Below, one piece after another: positions 9,016 through 21,437 of a DNA stretch of 58,285 nt; position 1 is the stretch's first letter; every line of letters starts with the position of its first letter. A model generated the notes under the pieces. It searched no databases. It was given only the letters and a program-made list of their open reading frames with translations, and had not been told where the DNA came from. Source of the DNA: Candidatus Thorarchaeota archaeon (GTDB lineage Archaea; Asgardarchaeota; Thorarchaeia; Thorarchaeales; Thorarchaeaceae). A program made the translations under genes and the position numbers. Location: positions 1-58,285 of the forward strand of contig RDOC01000008.1 in NCBI GenBank assembly GCA_011364985.1, written 5' to 3'.

Positions 9016-10269
9016 CTAGTAGAACGGATCTACCTTGGCATCTAGTTTTGGAAAGAGCGCTCTGACCAGGGGTCTCATAACAAATCTACACTGAACATCA
9101 GGCTCGTGACTCGACAACTCGTCAAATGTTTCATAACCCATCAACAATCTAGTCAGCGATGGTGTTGGTGCTCGCAAATCGAAAGATTCAATCTTCTTAT
9201 CAGGTATCTCTCGCAAAGCCTTGAACTTGCCCCTTCCGAACATAATGCCATATCCCTCCTTGTAGTTTGTAAACGTTAATTCTCCGGTGAAGCCTCTCCA
9301 TTCCGTTCTCAGCAGTCTCTCTGAAAGAATTGAGCCCATGTTGTCAAAGAATCGGGTCAATGATGGAATTTTCACATACCATGCGTATCTCGGCGCGAGA
9401 GAGTTTCTTGTGATAGCATACAAGAACTCCTCCACTTGGGTTTGAGAAGGAGGAATGACTCTGAATGGAAGGCCATTCCATTGTTTCGATTTACTATTCA
9501 CATAGTGAAGGATTGGAACTAGAAGCGTATGGTTCTCCAAGTATAGCTCCCCTACATCAATTCTTGATTCCCAGCGATTGATGAAGAAGCAACCGACAGT
9601 CTTCCTGCGTTTCTTTGCCAAGTAGAAACTCATTGCCTCATGAGCTGGATCGGTAACATGCATTGAGTGATATTCATAATCCTCAACGCGAAGTGTCTGA
9701 AGCCATGTGCTTTTTGGAAGGCGTTTCTCTCGGAATTCCAAGAACTCCCTAAATGTTTCAATATCAACCTCTTTAATTGACACGCGTTCTTCTTCATTTT
9801 CGCTGAGCTTCGGTATTAATGCTGGCGCAACAAATATGCCCCCTCCAAGCTGGGCAGCGAATTCATAACCGAATCTCTTGTAGAATTGTGGAATTCCAGC
9901 AATCACCATAATTGTTGGACTTATTTCTTTGACACGTTTTTCATACTCATCATTCAGTTTCTTGATGAGTCCTCGGCCTCGATAATTGTCCAGAGTGCCT
10001 ACAACTTCCATTTGAACCGAAGGAAATTCAATTCCATCTAGTGTCCAAGATCCCTTCAGGAGAATTAAATGTGCTGCAATCTCTCCGGAGGTTTTATCTT
10101 CCACTAGAAAGACATCTTTCCATTCAAAACGTGGGTTCTTCTCATACATACCCCTGACAAGGTCTATAACCTCCTCTCCATGCACCCTGCGTATATGCTC
10201 TATGATTGCAGGAAGGTCTTTGACCTTGCCATTGCGCAAGATAAGATTCTTCTCCAATTCTTTGGGCAT
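9016..10269 (-). CDS. GNAT-family N-acetyltransferase (Eis-like size)
   Basis: The first about 150 residues form a GNAT fold with the acetyl-CoA binding motif YRGRGLIKKL (R97, G98, R99, G100), preceded by the VQMEVVGTLDN strand. The total length of 417 residues and the long C-terminal half, with a second beta-rich region, resemble two-domain Eis-type acetyltransferases, which acetylate amines or lysines. The C-terminal half has no motif I recognise. The gene is isolated, convergent with the methyltransferases and divergent from the gene at 10490. Confidence 0.75.
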   Translation of the reverse strand: MPKELEKNLILRNGKVKDLPAIIEHIRRVHGEEVIDLVRGMYEKNPRFEWKDVFLVEDKTSGEIAAHLILLKGSWTLDGIEFPSVQMEVVGTLDNYRGRGLIKKLNDEYEKRVKEISPTIMVIAGIPQFYKRFGYEFAAQLGGGIFVAPALIPKLSENEEERVSIKEVDIETFREFLEFREKRLPKSTWLQTLRVEDYEYHSMHVTDPAHEAMSFYLAKKRRKTVGCFFINRWESRIDVGELYLENHTLLVPILHYVNSKSKQWNGLPFRVIPPSQTQVEEFLYAITRNSLAPRYAWYVKIPSLTRFFDNMGSILSERLLRTEWRGFTGELTFTNYKEGYGIMFGRGKFKALREIPDKKIESFDLRAPTPSLTRLLMGYETFDELSSHEPDVQCRFVMRPLVRALFPKLDAKVDPFY

Positions 10270-10489
10270 AATAGCAGTAACGATCCTGTCCCGTTTATAG
10301 TTGATGAGAAGATCGGATTGTCAGAAAAACCCATTGAAAATCTCTTGATTCTGCTTCCATATGTTCGGCCACCGTTCTACAGAGGCCTCAATACATATCT
10401 TTGGTCATTGGAGTATCTGTAAACACTCAAACTAGATAAGAGAAGAATTCGAAGTCAAATGTAGGGAATCCCTACAAAATCAAGTGGCG

Positions 10490-11074
10490 ATGAATCTGGC
10501 GAAACGGGAACAGCTAATAGCAGTAAATCACTCACGAATTGTGTTTCCGGATCAGTGTCCTGTCTGTGGAAAACCTGCGACAGACCATGGTGCAATACCT
10601 GCAGTTCCCAGAACCGACCGAATGCAGGCTCAGAAGATGTATGGAGGATCCTTTCCGAGTTCGAGAGTTGTGACTTCCACTCGCTCTATGCCTATGACGC
10701 GGACCGTTGCGTCAATAACTGTTCCAACATGTGAATTGCATGCTATCTCGCTGGAGGAACTTGGAAGAACTAGAGGCCCACTCTCCTTAATCAATGGTCT
10801 TTTCATAATGGCCACGCTTGTTCTCAGCCCCTTTACATTGCTTGCACTTATCGCAGGTATTCCTGTCAATCCAAATTTGCTGGTGCTAATAGTCTTGACA
10901 GGATTTCTGGCTGTTGTCACATACTACTTCTCGGGTCCAACATCGCTTGAGCGAGCCATTTCGATCTTGGACATTGGTTCTGAGATGATGATCTTACGGA
11001 TTTCCAATGATGATTATGCAGCAGAGCTACTAAGACTGAATCCAATGACCGCAAACCGTCTAGCATCACAATGA
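10490..11074 (+). CDS. Membrane protein with N-terminal zinc-finger-like motif
   Basis: The product has an N-terminal CPVCGKPATDH motif, which could bind a metal with a later Cys or His. A polar segment follows, then two adjacent membrane helices (about residues 102-125 and 129-147, rich in LVLSPFTLLALI and LLVLIVLTGFLAVV). A cytoplasmic tail of about 45 residues contains SLERAISILDIGSEMMIL. It probably sits in the cytoplasmic membrane with both ends inside. I do not recognise the family. GTG 10484 is an alternative start two codons upstream. Confidence 0.65.
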   Translation: MNLAKREQLIAVNHSRIVFPDQCPVCGKPATDHGAIPAVPRTDRMQAQKMYGGSFPSSRVVTSTRSMPMTRTVASITVPTCELHAISLEELGRTRGPLSLINGLFIMATLVLSPFTLLALIAGIPVNPNLLVLIVLTGFLAVVTYYFSGPTSLERAISILDIGSEMMILRISNDDYAAELLRLNPMTANRLASQ

Positions 11075-11163
11075 AGAGACCATGCCATGCAACTCCTTCA
11101 CTCAATATCAGGAATAGTTATTTCATCTGACTTAGTCTACTTCCTGCCAGAGAGGTCCTTAAC

Positions 11164-11685
11164 GTGCCCAACTCAAAGCCTGACGCGAATAAGGTTCCAT
11201 TGGAAAAAAAGAAGGAACAAGCTCGAAAACGCACTAGGGCTATTCGTGAGAATGCCATCTTCTCGCGTAAGAAGCGTCAGAGTATCTTGACTCCTGGAGT
11301 CAAAATCATGGGTGGTTCTTTATTCGACAATGATGTAGATACACCTAAAGAACGTCAAGAGCTGGAAGAAGCTGTTGCATCTTACGTTCTCAGAAGAGGA
11401 GGGTTTGAAATCACAGAGGAGTCCTCAACGGACACACTCTCCAAGAGACGCGACAGCAAAGACGTGATGAACGTAATGATCGCTAGAATCGCAGGATTCG
11501 ACGAGCGATGGGGACTTGACAGGAAGTTTCTCAGGGAATCCATACATGCGCATCGTTTCGAAGATAAGAGCATAGTCGAGTACACCTTGGAAAGCTATGG
11601 TGGTTACGTGAGTCGAACTTACTACGTTGTCGATGGTCTCATTTTTCGAGCCTTTGCCCAGCACAATTTTCGCAAGGATCAGTGA
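11164..11685 (+). CDS. Hypothetical soluble protein
   Basis: The 173-residue protein begins with a strongly basic stretch (KKKEQARKRTRAIRENA) and continues as a soluble mixed alpha/beta domain. It starts at GTG 11164 and has no membrane segments or known motifs. The basic N-terminus could contact nucleic acid or the ribosome, but this is only inference. It lies downstream of the zinc-finger membrane protein on the same strand, 89 bp away. Confidence 0.6.
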   Translation: MPNSKPDANKVPLEKKKEQARKRTRAIRENAIFSRKKRQSILTPGVKIMGGSLFDNDVDTPKERQELEEAVASYVLRRGGFEITEESSTDTLSKRRDSKDVMNVMIARIAGFDERWGLDRKFLRESIHAHRFEDKSIVEYTLESYGGYVSRTYYVVDGLIFRAFAQHNFRKDQ

Positions 11686-11833
11686 GTTCAGGGCTCTTTC
11701 TTGGTATTCCTTTTGACAGGGAACTTCTTCCTTTCATCTGCATGATTATACAGAAGCTTGAAACAGCTCACTTATCAGGAGCTGAAAACAGGACGAGTTC
11801 GGAACAAAAGAAAGGCAGTCGTTGGTCAGGAGC

Positions 11834-12472
11834 ATGAAGAACTACCTTGCCGTATTGCTGCAAGTGGTGGGTTTTGTCACGTTTATTTTGGCCTCTTCCT
11901 TTGGATATACATTGGGAAACATCACATGGTTTCGCGAATCGAGTTTTGTATTTTCTACTTACTTGCAGTATGATTCGATGATGATGAATACCTTCCTAGT
12001 GATGATTGGTTCTCTGTTCCTTTCTGTTAGTCTTCTCTTGCAATGTAACGGTCTTATGGAGTGGGGAGTTTTTGGAGGAGTGGTGTTTTTCGCATCGTTT
12101 CTGGTTGGTGTTTCGCGAATCGCTTTATTTCCTCCAAATTGGGGTGTTCCAGGAAGTGGATTTCTACTGGAGATGTTGATTCCTTTTGAAGCACTATTCC
12201 TTACTGCAACTGGGTTGACCCTATTCGGACTACTCTGCTTTGGGTTTCATCACAGAACCGTTTCTCGAATCAGTCTTTCTCGTTCGCTTACACTATTCCT
12301 TATGATTTCAGTTCTATTCGTTGTATTAATGGCTATTCGAGGCGCTATTCTAATATCAGGTGCTCACGGTGCCATCCCCTATCCTGTCCTCAGTGAATGC
12401 TCCATTCTCCTATTTCTGCCATATTCTATTGGACTGATAATGGCTTCTCTTGGTCTCTATGAAGCGAAATGA
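11834..12472 (+). CDS. Six-helix membrane protein, DUF998-like
   Basis: The product has about six membrane helices spread over 212 residues and little else. The layout, with an early GYTLGNITW loop and a later SRIALFPPNWGVPGSG loop, resembles DUF998 membrane proteins, whose function is unknown. The frame is open from TTG 11822, but ATG 11834 has a GGAG just upstream and begins MKNYLAVLLQ at a helix, so I prefer it. It is followed by about 170 bp of AT-rich sequence holding the promoter of the next gene. Confidence 0.65.
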   Translation: MKNYLAVLLQVVGFVTFILASSFGYTLGNITWFRESSFVFSTYLQYDSMMMNTFLVMIGSLFLSVSLLLQCNGLMEWGVFGGVVFFASFLVGVSRIALFPPNWGVPGSGFLLEMLIPFEALFLTATGLTLFGLLCFGFHHRTVSRISLSRSLTLFLMISVLFVVLMAIRGAILISGAHGAIPYPVLSECSILLFLPYSIGLIMASLGLYEAK

Positions 12473-12640
12473 CTGTATTTTGGCACAGTTCATCATTGGC
12501 AGCTGATCTTAGGCTACTATTATGATTGCTGATTGATGTAATAAACGATATTTCATTAGCGGAAACTATTCACCAAAATATTTACTAATTTTGAGAGAAA
12601 AGTTTAATAAAATCCGGGCGACATGCAGCATAGAGGGAAT

Positions 12641-14026
12641 ATGCCTGCTGAAAGAATAGATGACAACCAGACTGCCGACTCCTTGCTTATTTACAATGAG
12701 GGCCTCGCACATCTCTTGGGCGCATTTGCAAACGAGACACGTCTTCGGATTCTCTCAACGCTCCTTAGAAGAAGGCAGGAATTCGCTGATTTGCAGGGTT
12801 GTGTTGGAATAAGCAAGACTGCTCTGGCAAAGCATCTCAATGTACTTGTTTCTGCCGGGGCCATTCAGCGAGTGGGACGAGGAACATATCAAATAACGAA
12901 CGATGCGGCAGATTCCCTCAGAAGCATATGTCAAACCTACCTATGGTCTAGGGAACGAAGGCTCTCGGATGCGGTACGAAGAGTGAAACTCTATTCGCTG
13001 GCCAGTAAGGAGGAGAGACAAGAAATGAAGAAGTATGAGGTAAAGAAAAAAGCAGAGATTCTGCCGACGTGGATATCCTATGTGGGTGCGACAACGGGGG
13101 TCCTTAACTCACTTGGCATTGACGTGGACCGTGCTGATGTTGCGGGTTACACCGGTTATGCTTTCGTTGTGAATGTAAGCAAAGAAGGTACATGCCCCTC
13201 GGGGCCAACTGCTCATGATGCCTTCTTTGAGTTTCCGAGGGGCTTTGAAGCCCTTGGATGGAAAGTGGATTTCAGTCACAAACAAGTTGAAGGGTGCGGC
13301 TTTGAAGCTGGGAAAGTTCTTACTGACGGGCAAAAGGAACTGGCCCTCGACCATTACAAGGAAGTGTCCAAAAACCTGCGTCTTACGGAGCGTCCTGTTG
13401 TGATTTGGGGCGCACCAATCCCGGAGTTTTCAATTGTCAATGGTGTAGACGATGGAAAGTATATCGTCAGTTCGTTTAGAAGTCATGTGGGCCAACCTGA
13501 TGATCCATTGAATTATGATCAATTGCAGGCGCCGGGAGGAGTGATGCTAATCTCCTTCAAAGAACAAGTGAAGAAACCTGATGTGGCAAAGGCGGATTTT
13601 GAGGCACTCGATCGAGCCATTGACATTGCCAAGGGCAAATACGTCGAGGACTTTGGATACGTAATGGGCCCTAATGCATTCGAGGTCTGGGCAAAGAATC
13701 TCACGACTAAAGATGCCTTGTATGGAGGCAATGCCTATGTCGGTGTATGTACTCAGGAAGCATTTGCTTGGGCGGAGATGTTTCTCTCAAGAATGGCAAA
13801 ACGATACAAAGGCAAGGCTCAATCCAAGTTCTTGGATGCTGCCGCCAAATCATTTGACAAGGCGCAGAAAATCATGGATGACTTTACAAAGCTGTTTCCA
13901 TTCTCTTGGGAGCGCGAGTTTCAGAATGGTGACCGAGAATCGGGAGCAAAGATGCTGTTGGAAACAAGGCATTATTTCGAACAGGCCATATCTAATATGG
14001 AGAAAGCTCATACCGAATGGGACTAG
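12641..14026 (+). CDS. ArsR-type winged-helix regulator fused to a large ligand-binding or enzyme-like domain
   Basis: Residues about 15-85 form an ArsR-like winged helix (LLGAFANETRLRILSTLL, then a recognition helix around GISKTALAKHLNVLVSAGAI). The following roughly 370 residues are a separate domain: the YVGATTGVLNSLGID segment resembles the start of the BtrH/C39-peptidase-like N-terminal fold, but without the expected Cys. The C-terminus is helical. This suggests a one-component regulator sensing a small molecule or peptide. I chose ATG 12641 because AGAGGGA precedes it and a TATA-like TTTAATAAA lies about 38 bp upstream; ATG 12623 is in frame. No obvious target operon adjoins it. Confidence 0.65.
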   Translation: MPAERIDDNQTADSLLIYNEGLAHLLGAFANETRLRILSTLLRRRQEFADLQGCVGISKTALAKHLNVLVSAGAIQRVGRGTYQITNDAADSLRSICQTYLWSRERRLSDAVRRVKLYSLASKEERQEMKKYEVKKKAEILPTWISYVGATTGVLNSLGIDVDRADVAGYTGYAFVVNVSKEGTCPSGPTAHDAFFEFPRGFEALGWKVDFSHKQVEGCGFEAGKVLTDGQKELALDHYKEVSKNLRLTERPVVIWGAPIPEFSIVNGVDDGKYIVSSFRSHVGQPDDPLNYDQLQAPGGVMLISFKEQVKKPDVAKADFEALDRAIDIAKGKYVEDFGYVMGPNAFEVWAKNLTTKDALYGGNAYVGVCTQEAFAWAEMFLSRMAKRYKGKAQSKFLDAAAKSFDKAQKIMDDFTKLFPFSWEREFQNGDRESGAKMLLETRHYFEQAISNMEKAHTEWD

Positions 14027-14060
14027 TCTCTCTAGCCAAAGCTCGAAGAAAGCAGAATTC

Positions 14061-14336
14061 CTAAAGGACGCCTCCCCAGAAGGTCACTATGTACATGGCC
14101 TCACTTGGAAAGTAGACGAGGGCTACAAAGGGTAGTCTGACCACGTTCTTTGGTACTTCATCTAGGGGCATTGATTCACCCAAGTAGTTGTACATCATAT
14201 CGCCTTCTCCTAAAGCGTCTATCACAACGGCAATCGCAGAGTCATCTGTCATCCAGGGCGCCCATGCGAGGATTGTTCCAAATACGACTATTCCTATTAT
14301 CAGAATGGCCTTGGTTTTAGAAAGGTGTGGTGTCAA
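14061..14336 (-). CDS. Small membrane protein, hypothetical
   Basis: The 91-residue product has an N-terminal membrane helix (about residues 9-28, KAILIIGIVVFGTILAW) and a second hydrophobic segment near the C-terminus (LPFVALVYFPSEAMYIVTFW, about 68-87). The acidic loop between them probably lies outside the cell. I do not recognise the family. It is convergent with the fused regulator and divergent from the YjbQ gene. Confidence 0.6.
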   Translation of the reverse strand: MTPHLSKTKAILIIGIVVFGTILAWAPWMTDDSAIAVVIDALGEGDMMYNYLGESMPLDEVPKNVVRLPFVALVYFPSEAMYIVTFWGGVL

Positions 14337-14487
14337 GCTCTTGTTTCCTCTCGTTCTTCGCGCTTTTGTTCTATGTTGAGCAACGGTTTCTAATCTGCCT
14401 TTTCATCCAAGGAGTTCCAAGCCTCTTCTGCCGCATATCATTCAATTGACAAGGCTTTTACTAAGGCATGTCAGCTTAGAGGTCATT

Positions 14488-14907
14488 ATGAAGAGTCATA
14501 CCAAGTACCTAACATTTAACGTTCCAGCACGAATGGACTTCGTTCACATTACCCACCAAGTGCAAGAGATGGTGGCTGAGAGCGGCGTAAAAGAGGGTCT
14601 GTGCCTCGTCAATGCGATGCATATCACCGCCAGTGTCTTCATAAACGATAACGAGAGTGGACTTCACTCCGACTACAAGCGCTGGCTTGAGGAGCTCGCA
14701 CCACATCAGCCAATTTCTCGTTATCAACACAATCGTACCGGTGAGGATAATGGTGATGCACATCACAAACGACAGATTATGGGGCGCGAAGTTGTTATCG
14801 CAGTCACCAATGGCAGACTTGACCTCGGTCCATGGGAGGCTATTTTCTATGGCGAGTTCGATGGTCATCGCCCGAAGCGAATTCTGATTAAGGTTATTGG
14901 CGAGTAA
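14488..14907 (+). CDS. YjbQ/UPF0047 family protein
   Basis: The 139-residue protein matches YjbQ/UPF0047: [21 protein letters not shown] near residues 41-61, the Asn-Glu-rich central loop, [17 protein letters not shown], and the C-terminal [13 protein letters not shown] with conserved Glu and Asp. Members have been reported to have thiamine-phosphate-synthase-like activity, but the true role is unsettled. The frame extends to 14446, but GAGGT lies just upstream of ATG 14488 and homologues begin at this point, so I chose it. It is a lone gene. Confidence 0.9.
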   Translation: MKSHTKYLTFNVPARMDFVHITHQVQEMVAESGVKEGLCLVNAMHITASVFINDNESGLHSDYKRWLEELAPHQPISRYQHNRTGEDNGDAHHKRQIMGREVVIAVTNGRLDLGPWEAIFYGEFDGHRPKRILIKVIGE

Positions 14908-14980
14908 GTAGAATCGGTTTGGTTGGATGTCAAATCCTCCCTGAGAAAAGCAAATGATGCAATCGATATAACTTAGCCAG

Positions 14981-17580
<2,600 letters not shown>

Positions 17581-18936
17581 TCAATCCTTTCTAAGTACAT
17601 CCTCCCAATGAACACAGACTGACTCTGTGATCTCGCGAGCTCGACCAATGTAGTCAGAGGAGTTTTCGATCATATGTCGTTCTCGAATCGGGCGTGTTTC
17701 CAACACACTTCTAAATGATTCGGTTGACTGAAGCATCGTCGCAAACGAAATTCCCTTCTGACGAGCTTCCGCAACCATTTCTCGTACTGTCTGGTGTGCA
17801 TTATCATCACCACTTAAGGCGAGTATTATGTATGCAGGCTCTGCAAGCTCAAAACCGCTATTTGCTGTGAAATTCTTTCTCATGCGTTCTTCGTCAAATT
17901 CCACTTTTTCAAGAAGACCTGTAGCTCGTCTAACGCAGTAGAGGAATGTGTTCAGGATTTCTGCTAGAAGGTATCTATTTGCAGCCGAGTCAGTCAGGTC
18001 TCGTTGATGTTCCGAAATCAGATTGAGGTAGGCAGTGATAAGTCTTGGAATGATCAGCTTATAGTGAGAAACTATATTCTCCCAACCAACAGGATTTCTC
18101 TTCTGTGGCATAGTGGATGAGCCCACCTGCCGGTTTGCAGTGCTCTCAAAGACCTCACCAATTTCTGTTCGTTGGAGCTGACGGAAATCATTTGCCAGGT
18201 CTGTGATTGTACCTAGACACATCAGGAGCTGGCTGTAGAAATTCGCGAGCTCTTCCTGATTCGCAATCTGTGTAGGTGCTTCCACACGCACCAGTCCAAG
18301 TTGTGCCAATGCTTCTGCTTCAAGCTTCTCAGAGTTTCCGACCAAGTCCAATCCCGCTCTTGTTCCCACAGCTCCTCCCAGCTTTCCTCTGAACTCAGCC
18401 TGGGCCCTCTCAATACGCAGAAGACCTCTCCCGATACGTTCGATGTGATTGGCAATTGCATAACCGAAAGTAGTTGGTTCCGCATGCTGTCCATGCGTTC
18501 TCCCCATCTGTACAAGTCCAGCGTGTTTGCGAGCAAGTTGGATGAGACTTCTGAGTAAGTCTCTCAGAGCAGGTAGCAGAAGGTTATCGCTGACCTCCCG
18601 AATCAACAGAGCATTTGCAGTCACGTTGATGTCAGCCGAGGTTAGCCCAAGATGACAGAAGGGTTTCGCAGAAGGTGACACCTGTTCTTTCAGAGCTTCA
18701 ACCATTGCTTTTACATCATGTTTCAGCTCTGATTCGATTTCGGATACTCGCTCAAAAGTGACTGCTGGCTCTGCCTTCTCGTACTCATCAAGAATATTCC
18801 TTGAACAGATGCCAAGCTTTGAAAGCGCAGTGATATACGCCATCTCAACTCTAAGTTGGTATTGAAGCAGTGCTGTTGGAGAGAGATACTCCTCAAGGGC
18901 TTTAATCTCATATCGGTAGTCAATGGGATGAATCAT
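17581..18936 (-). CDS. purB: Adenylosuccinate lyase
   Basis: PurB releases fumarate from adenylosuccinate and SAICAR. The fumarase/aspartase superfamily signature SSTMPQKRNP occurs about residues 270-282, and an MGRTHGQHAEPTTFGY block with the catalytic His is also intact. The frame is open to 19065, but the extra 43 residues are not family-like. ATG 18936 (MIHPIDYRYE) has GGAGGA seven bases upstream and is the natural start, giving 451 residues. It is the first gene of the purB-purA-oxidoreductase operon. Confidence 0.97.
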   Translation of the reverse strand: MIHPIDYRYEIKALEEYLSPTALLQYQLRVEMAYITALSKLGICSRNILDEYEKAEPAVTFERVSEIESELKHDVKAMVEALKEQVSPSAKPFCHLGLTSADINVTANALLIREVSDNLLLPALRDLLRSLIQLARKHAGLVQMGRTHGQHAEPTTFGYAIANHIERIGRGLLRIERAQAEFRGKLGGAVGTRAGLDLVGNSEKLEAEALAQLGLVRVEAPTQIANQEELANFYSQLLMCLGTITDLANDFRQLQRTEIGEVFESTANRQVGSSTMPQKRNPVGWENIVSHYKLIIPRLITAYLNLISEHQRDLTDSAANRYLLAEILNTFLYCVRRATGLLEKVEFDEERMRKNFTANSGFELAEPAYIILALSGDDNAHQTVREMVAEARQKGISFATMLQSTESFRSVLETRPIRERHMIENSSDYIGRAREITESVCVHWEDVLRKD

Positions 18937-19199
18937 CAGTTCTTCCTCCGTCGTGAAGCCGAAGCGGCTCCATTTTGGAATTACTAGATAGGAGTAATCT
19001 AAGTCCCTAGAAAAAGGGTTCGAAATACCAGAGCGATATCTATGGAATTGGACACCATAGAACAATAAGTAACTAAAAGAATTGTAGAACTACACATACC
19101 AGATTGTTCTTGCTGCCAGTTGTTTCTTGAGTGCATCCAAATGGTGGCCTGAGTTAACCTTTTGTGACAAAAATCCATACCAGTTAGCATACAGTATCG

Positions 19200-19439
19200 G
19201 TGGTGTTGTATTTGACAAATGAAGTCATCGTATTGATCACAGTAGAGGCAGGCATGGTTAGCGACGCCGCTACTGCAATTAGAGAGATTGATGGCGTTCA
19301 GAAGATCTACATTGTTACTGGTCCCTTCGACATTGTAGTAATAGCTGAGATTCCTGAACGTTCTAAATTCAGAGGTCTCGTTGACAGTATCCACGAAGCA
19401 CCTGGAATCAATCGAACTGAGACCTGTATAGCTATCTAG
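19200..19439 (+). CDS. Standalone RAM-domain (Lrp/AsnC effector) protein
   Basis: The 79-residue protein is a lone RAM domain without a DNA-binding domain: EVIVLITVEAG, the helix around AATAIREIDGV, IVTGPFDIVVIAEIP and the final TETCIAI strand match AsnC-type effector domains, which bind amino acids and assemble as dimers or octamers. Such short proteins are common in archaea. The frame begins at GTG 19200. The purB promoter, on the other strand, probably lies in the 260 bp to the left. Confidence 0.85.
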   Translation: MVLYLTNEVIVLITVEAGMVSDAATAIREIDGVQKIYIVTGPFDIVVIAEIPERSKFRGLVDSIHEAPGINRTETCIAI

Positions 19440-19547
19440 ACATCATAATTGCATCGAAATATTGGGATACGTATTCCATATCTGACGATTCTTTTGAAAT
19501 CCCATCTTGGATTGAAGTTTTAAGTACGGAACACCTTCTAGCGAATC

Positions 19548-20348
19548 ATGGGGTCCATGAGAGTCTTACCCACTGAATTCACTGTCGCAGATGAAACAAT
19601 TCGAGGGGACTTCGTTCTACCAAATGGTGATGGTCCTTTTCCCGGGATCTGCAAGTTTCATGGTCTTCCGGGAGGTCCGGATCAAGTCAGCGGAATTGCC
19701 ACAAGATTAGCTCAAACCGGCTTTGCAGTCTTGACCTTTGACTTCAGAGGATTCAGGAAGAGCGAGGGCCTCTTTCGTCTTGCAGGCGAGATTGAGGATG
19801 CCAAGGCTGCAATTACTCATCTTTTGGAGTGCAGTCTTACTGTGGATTCCTGGGCTGGAGTTTATGGGGCTAGCTACGGAGGAGCCGTTGCAGTATGCGT
19901 GGCAGCTCAGGACCCTCGTATTGATACGCTTTGTCTTAGAGCACCAGTATATGACACCCTATGGTTTGCAGAATCGCCTATGATTGGTCCTGCAGTGAAT
20001 CATATGTTTGAAACCGGCTCTTCGCAGATACATGGCATTGAAGATCCCACGACCCTACATCAAATCCTCGCATTGATGGTGGACGACGCAAGGACCTATA
20101 ATCCCATTAACGAGGTGTCCAAGATATCTCCTCGGCCAATCTTGGTTGTTCATGGTAGTGATGATTCTGATATTGATTTGGTCGGTGTGAAACGCCTATA
20201 TGGACTCGCAGGTGACCCAAAAGAGCTGATCATAGTTGATGGCGCAGACCATAAGCTCACCAACCCCGCTGCATATGAAATGACAGTAACGACAGTGATT
20301 GGCTGGTTCATGAAGCAATGGAACCAAAGCCGCAGTGAGGTTCAGTAG
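19548..20348 (+). CDS. Alpha/beta hydrolase (dienelactone-hydrolase-like)
   Basis: The fold is shown by the HGLPGG oxyanion loop, FDFRGFRKSEG, the nucleophile elbow GASYGG (S109 of residues 107-112), the acid in HGSDDSD and the catalytic His in GADHKLTNP. The arrangement is that of acyl-peptidase/dienelactone-hydrolase relatives with a small cap. No signal peptide is visible, so it is cytoplasmic. The substrate is unknown. It follows the RAM gene by 108 bp. Confidence 0.85.
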   Translation: MGSMRVLPTEFTVADETIRGDFVLPNGDGPFPGICKFHGLPGGPDQVSGIATRLAQTGFAVLTFDFRGFRKSEGLFRLAGEIEDAKAAITHLLECSLTVDSWAGVYGASYGGAVAVCVAAQDPRIDTLCLRAPVYDTLWFAESPMIGPAVNHMFETGSSQIHGIEDPTTLHQILALMVDDARTYNPINEVSKISPRPILVVHGSDDSDIDLVGVKRLYGLAGDPKELIIVDGADHKLTNPAAYEMTVTTVIGWFMKQWNQSRSEVQ

Positions 20349-20760
20349 ATTGGCAGCACGATTACTAGACTTCCTCATAATCTACGCTTTTTTCCTGAAT
20401 ATTCATCCGCACAAGTGAAGACATCTGGATCCACACCGACCAGAATTGAGATTAAAGAAAATGACAACAAAGCTTTGGTCTAATCTTTATCCCTATTTCA
20501 AGGGAACTGCCTAACTCTTCTTTGGTGAGGATTGCAACGTGACTCTAACTAAGAAAGAATCGCCATTTCGATGACAATTGCCCAGTTGTGATGCTGCTGA
20601 AGGATAGGTCTCTTGGTGGAAATGGAATTCTTAATCTTCTTGTCGGACACTTATCAGCCTCTCTGTGATGCTGTTTCTGACGAGGCTAAGTAGGACTTGG
20701 CGTCGATGATCTCCTTGATGGCTGTCAACTGATCTGTGGACTATATCGCGTCCACATTTG
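20349..20760. other. Gap without a supported gene
   Basis: About 410 bp lie between two convergent genes. A T-rich run near 20387 could end transcription of the hydrolase gene. I see no coding frame of good composition, RNA gene or repeat. Confidence 0.5.
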
Positions 20761-21348
20761 TTAGAAAATAAAGGCTAATTGAGAGGGGCATGTTGTTAGG
20801 ATGTGCTCCGCTGAGCCGTGCCAAGTGACCAGAATTCTGGAGTAGAGGTGTGTTCCCTTCCCAACCGACCCAGGCGTAAGTGGTGTTTCTCTAGAATGTG
20901 TGTACTTTATCATAACGCTCTCGCTTGGGTTGATTAGAGGGCATTGCTCCGACTCCTCTACTGGATTCAAGTTGAGCGTAACAAGGGGTGTTATAGTACC
21001 GTTGAAATAGATGGTGAGACGCAGGGCATCAAATCCTTCCACAGCAAAATCCCCATTATTCGTTATATTCACCTGAACGTAAACACGTAAGGGATCGCCC
21101 TTTCGGCTAGGTTCCTCTGGTCCGACGATGTTAGGCATGAAGTCTATCGAGTAGTCTGCGGTAGCCCAAACCTCAATTTTGTCGTAGGTCACGGCCTCTA
21201 GTTCATTGCTTGGAAGAGCTTCCGGGGGTGGGATCTGTGAAGGCTCTAGGTTCAGAATACTAAATCCAACAACCGCATCTCCTAATCCAACAATGGCAAT
21301 TATGATTACAATCGCCATCACATTCTTCTTCTGCAAGGTTCTTCCCAT
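20761..21348 (-). CDS. Membrane-anchored exported protein, hypothetical
   Basis: An N-terminal helix (about residues 10-32, VMAIVIIIAIVGLGDAVVGFSI) follows a short basic start (MGRTLQKK) and serves as a signal anchor. The rest, about 160 residues, is an extracellular beta-rich domain (RVYVQVNITNNGDFAVEGF) with N-glycosylation-type NIT and NGT sites. It resembles an Ig-like or CARDB-type fold, but I cannot assign a family. Confidence 0.65.
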   Translation of the reverse strand: MGRTLQKKNVMAIVIIIAIVGLGDAVVGFSILNLEPSQIPPPEALPSNELEAVTYDKIEVWATADYSIDFMPNIVGPEEPSRKGDPLRVYVQVNITNNGDFAVEGFDALRLTIYFNGTITPLVTLNLNPVEESEQCPLINPSESVMIKYTHSRETPLTPGSVGKGTHLYSRILVTWHGSAEHILTTCPSQLAFIF

Positions 21349-21437
21349 AGAAGATTAGACGGAATTCGGATATAATACCAGAGATTAGAACACACCAATC
21401 TGAAACTCGGCAACGCAGATCATTGAATCAAAAGCGT

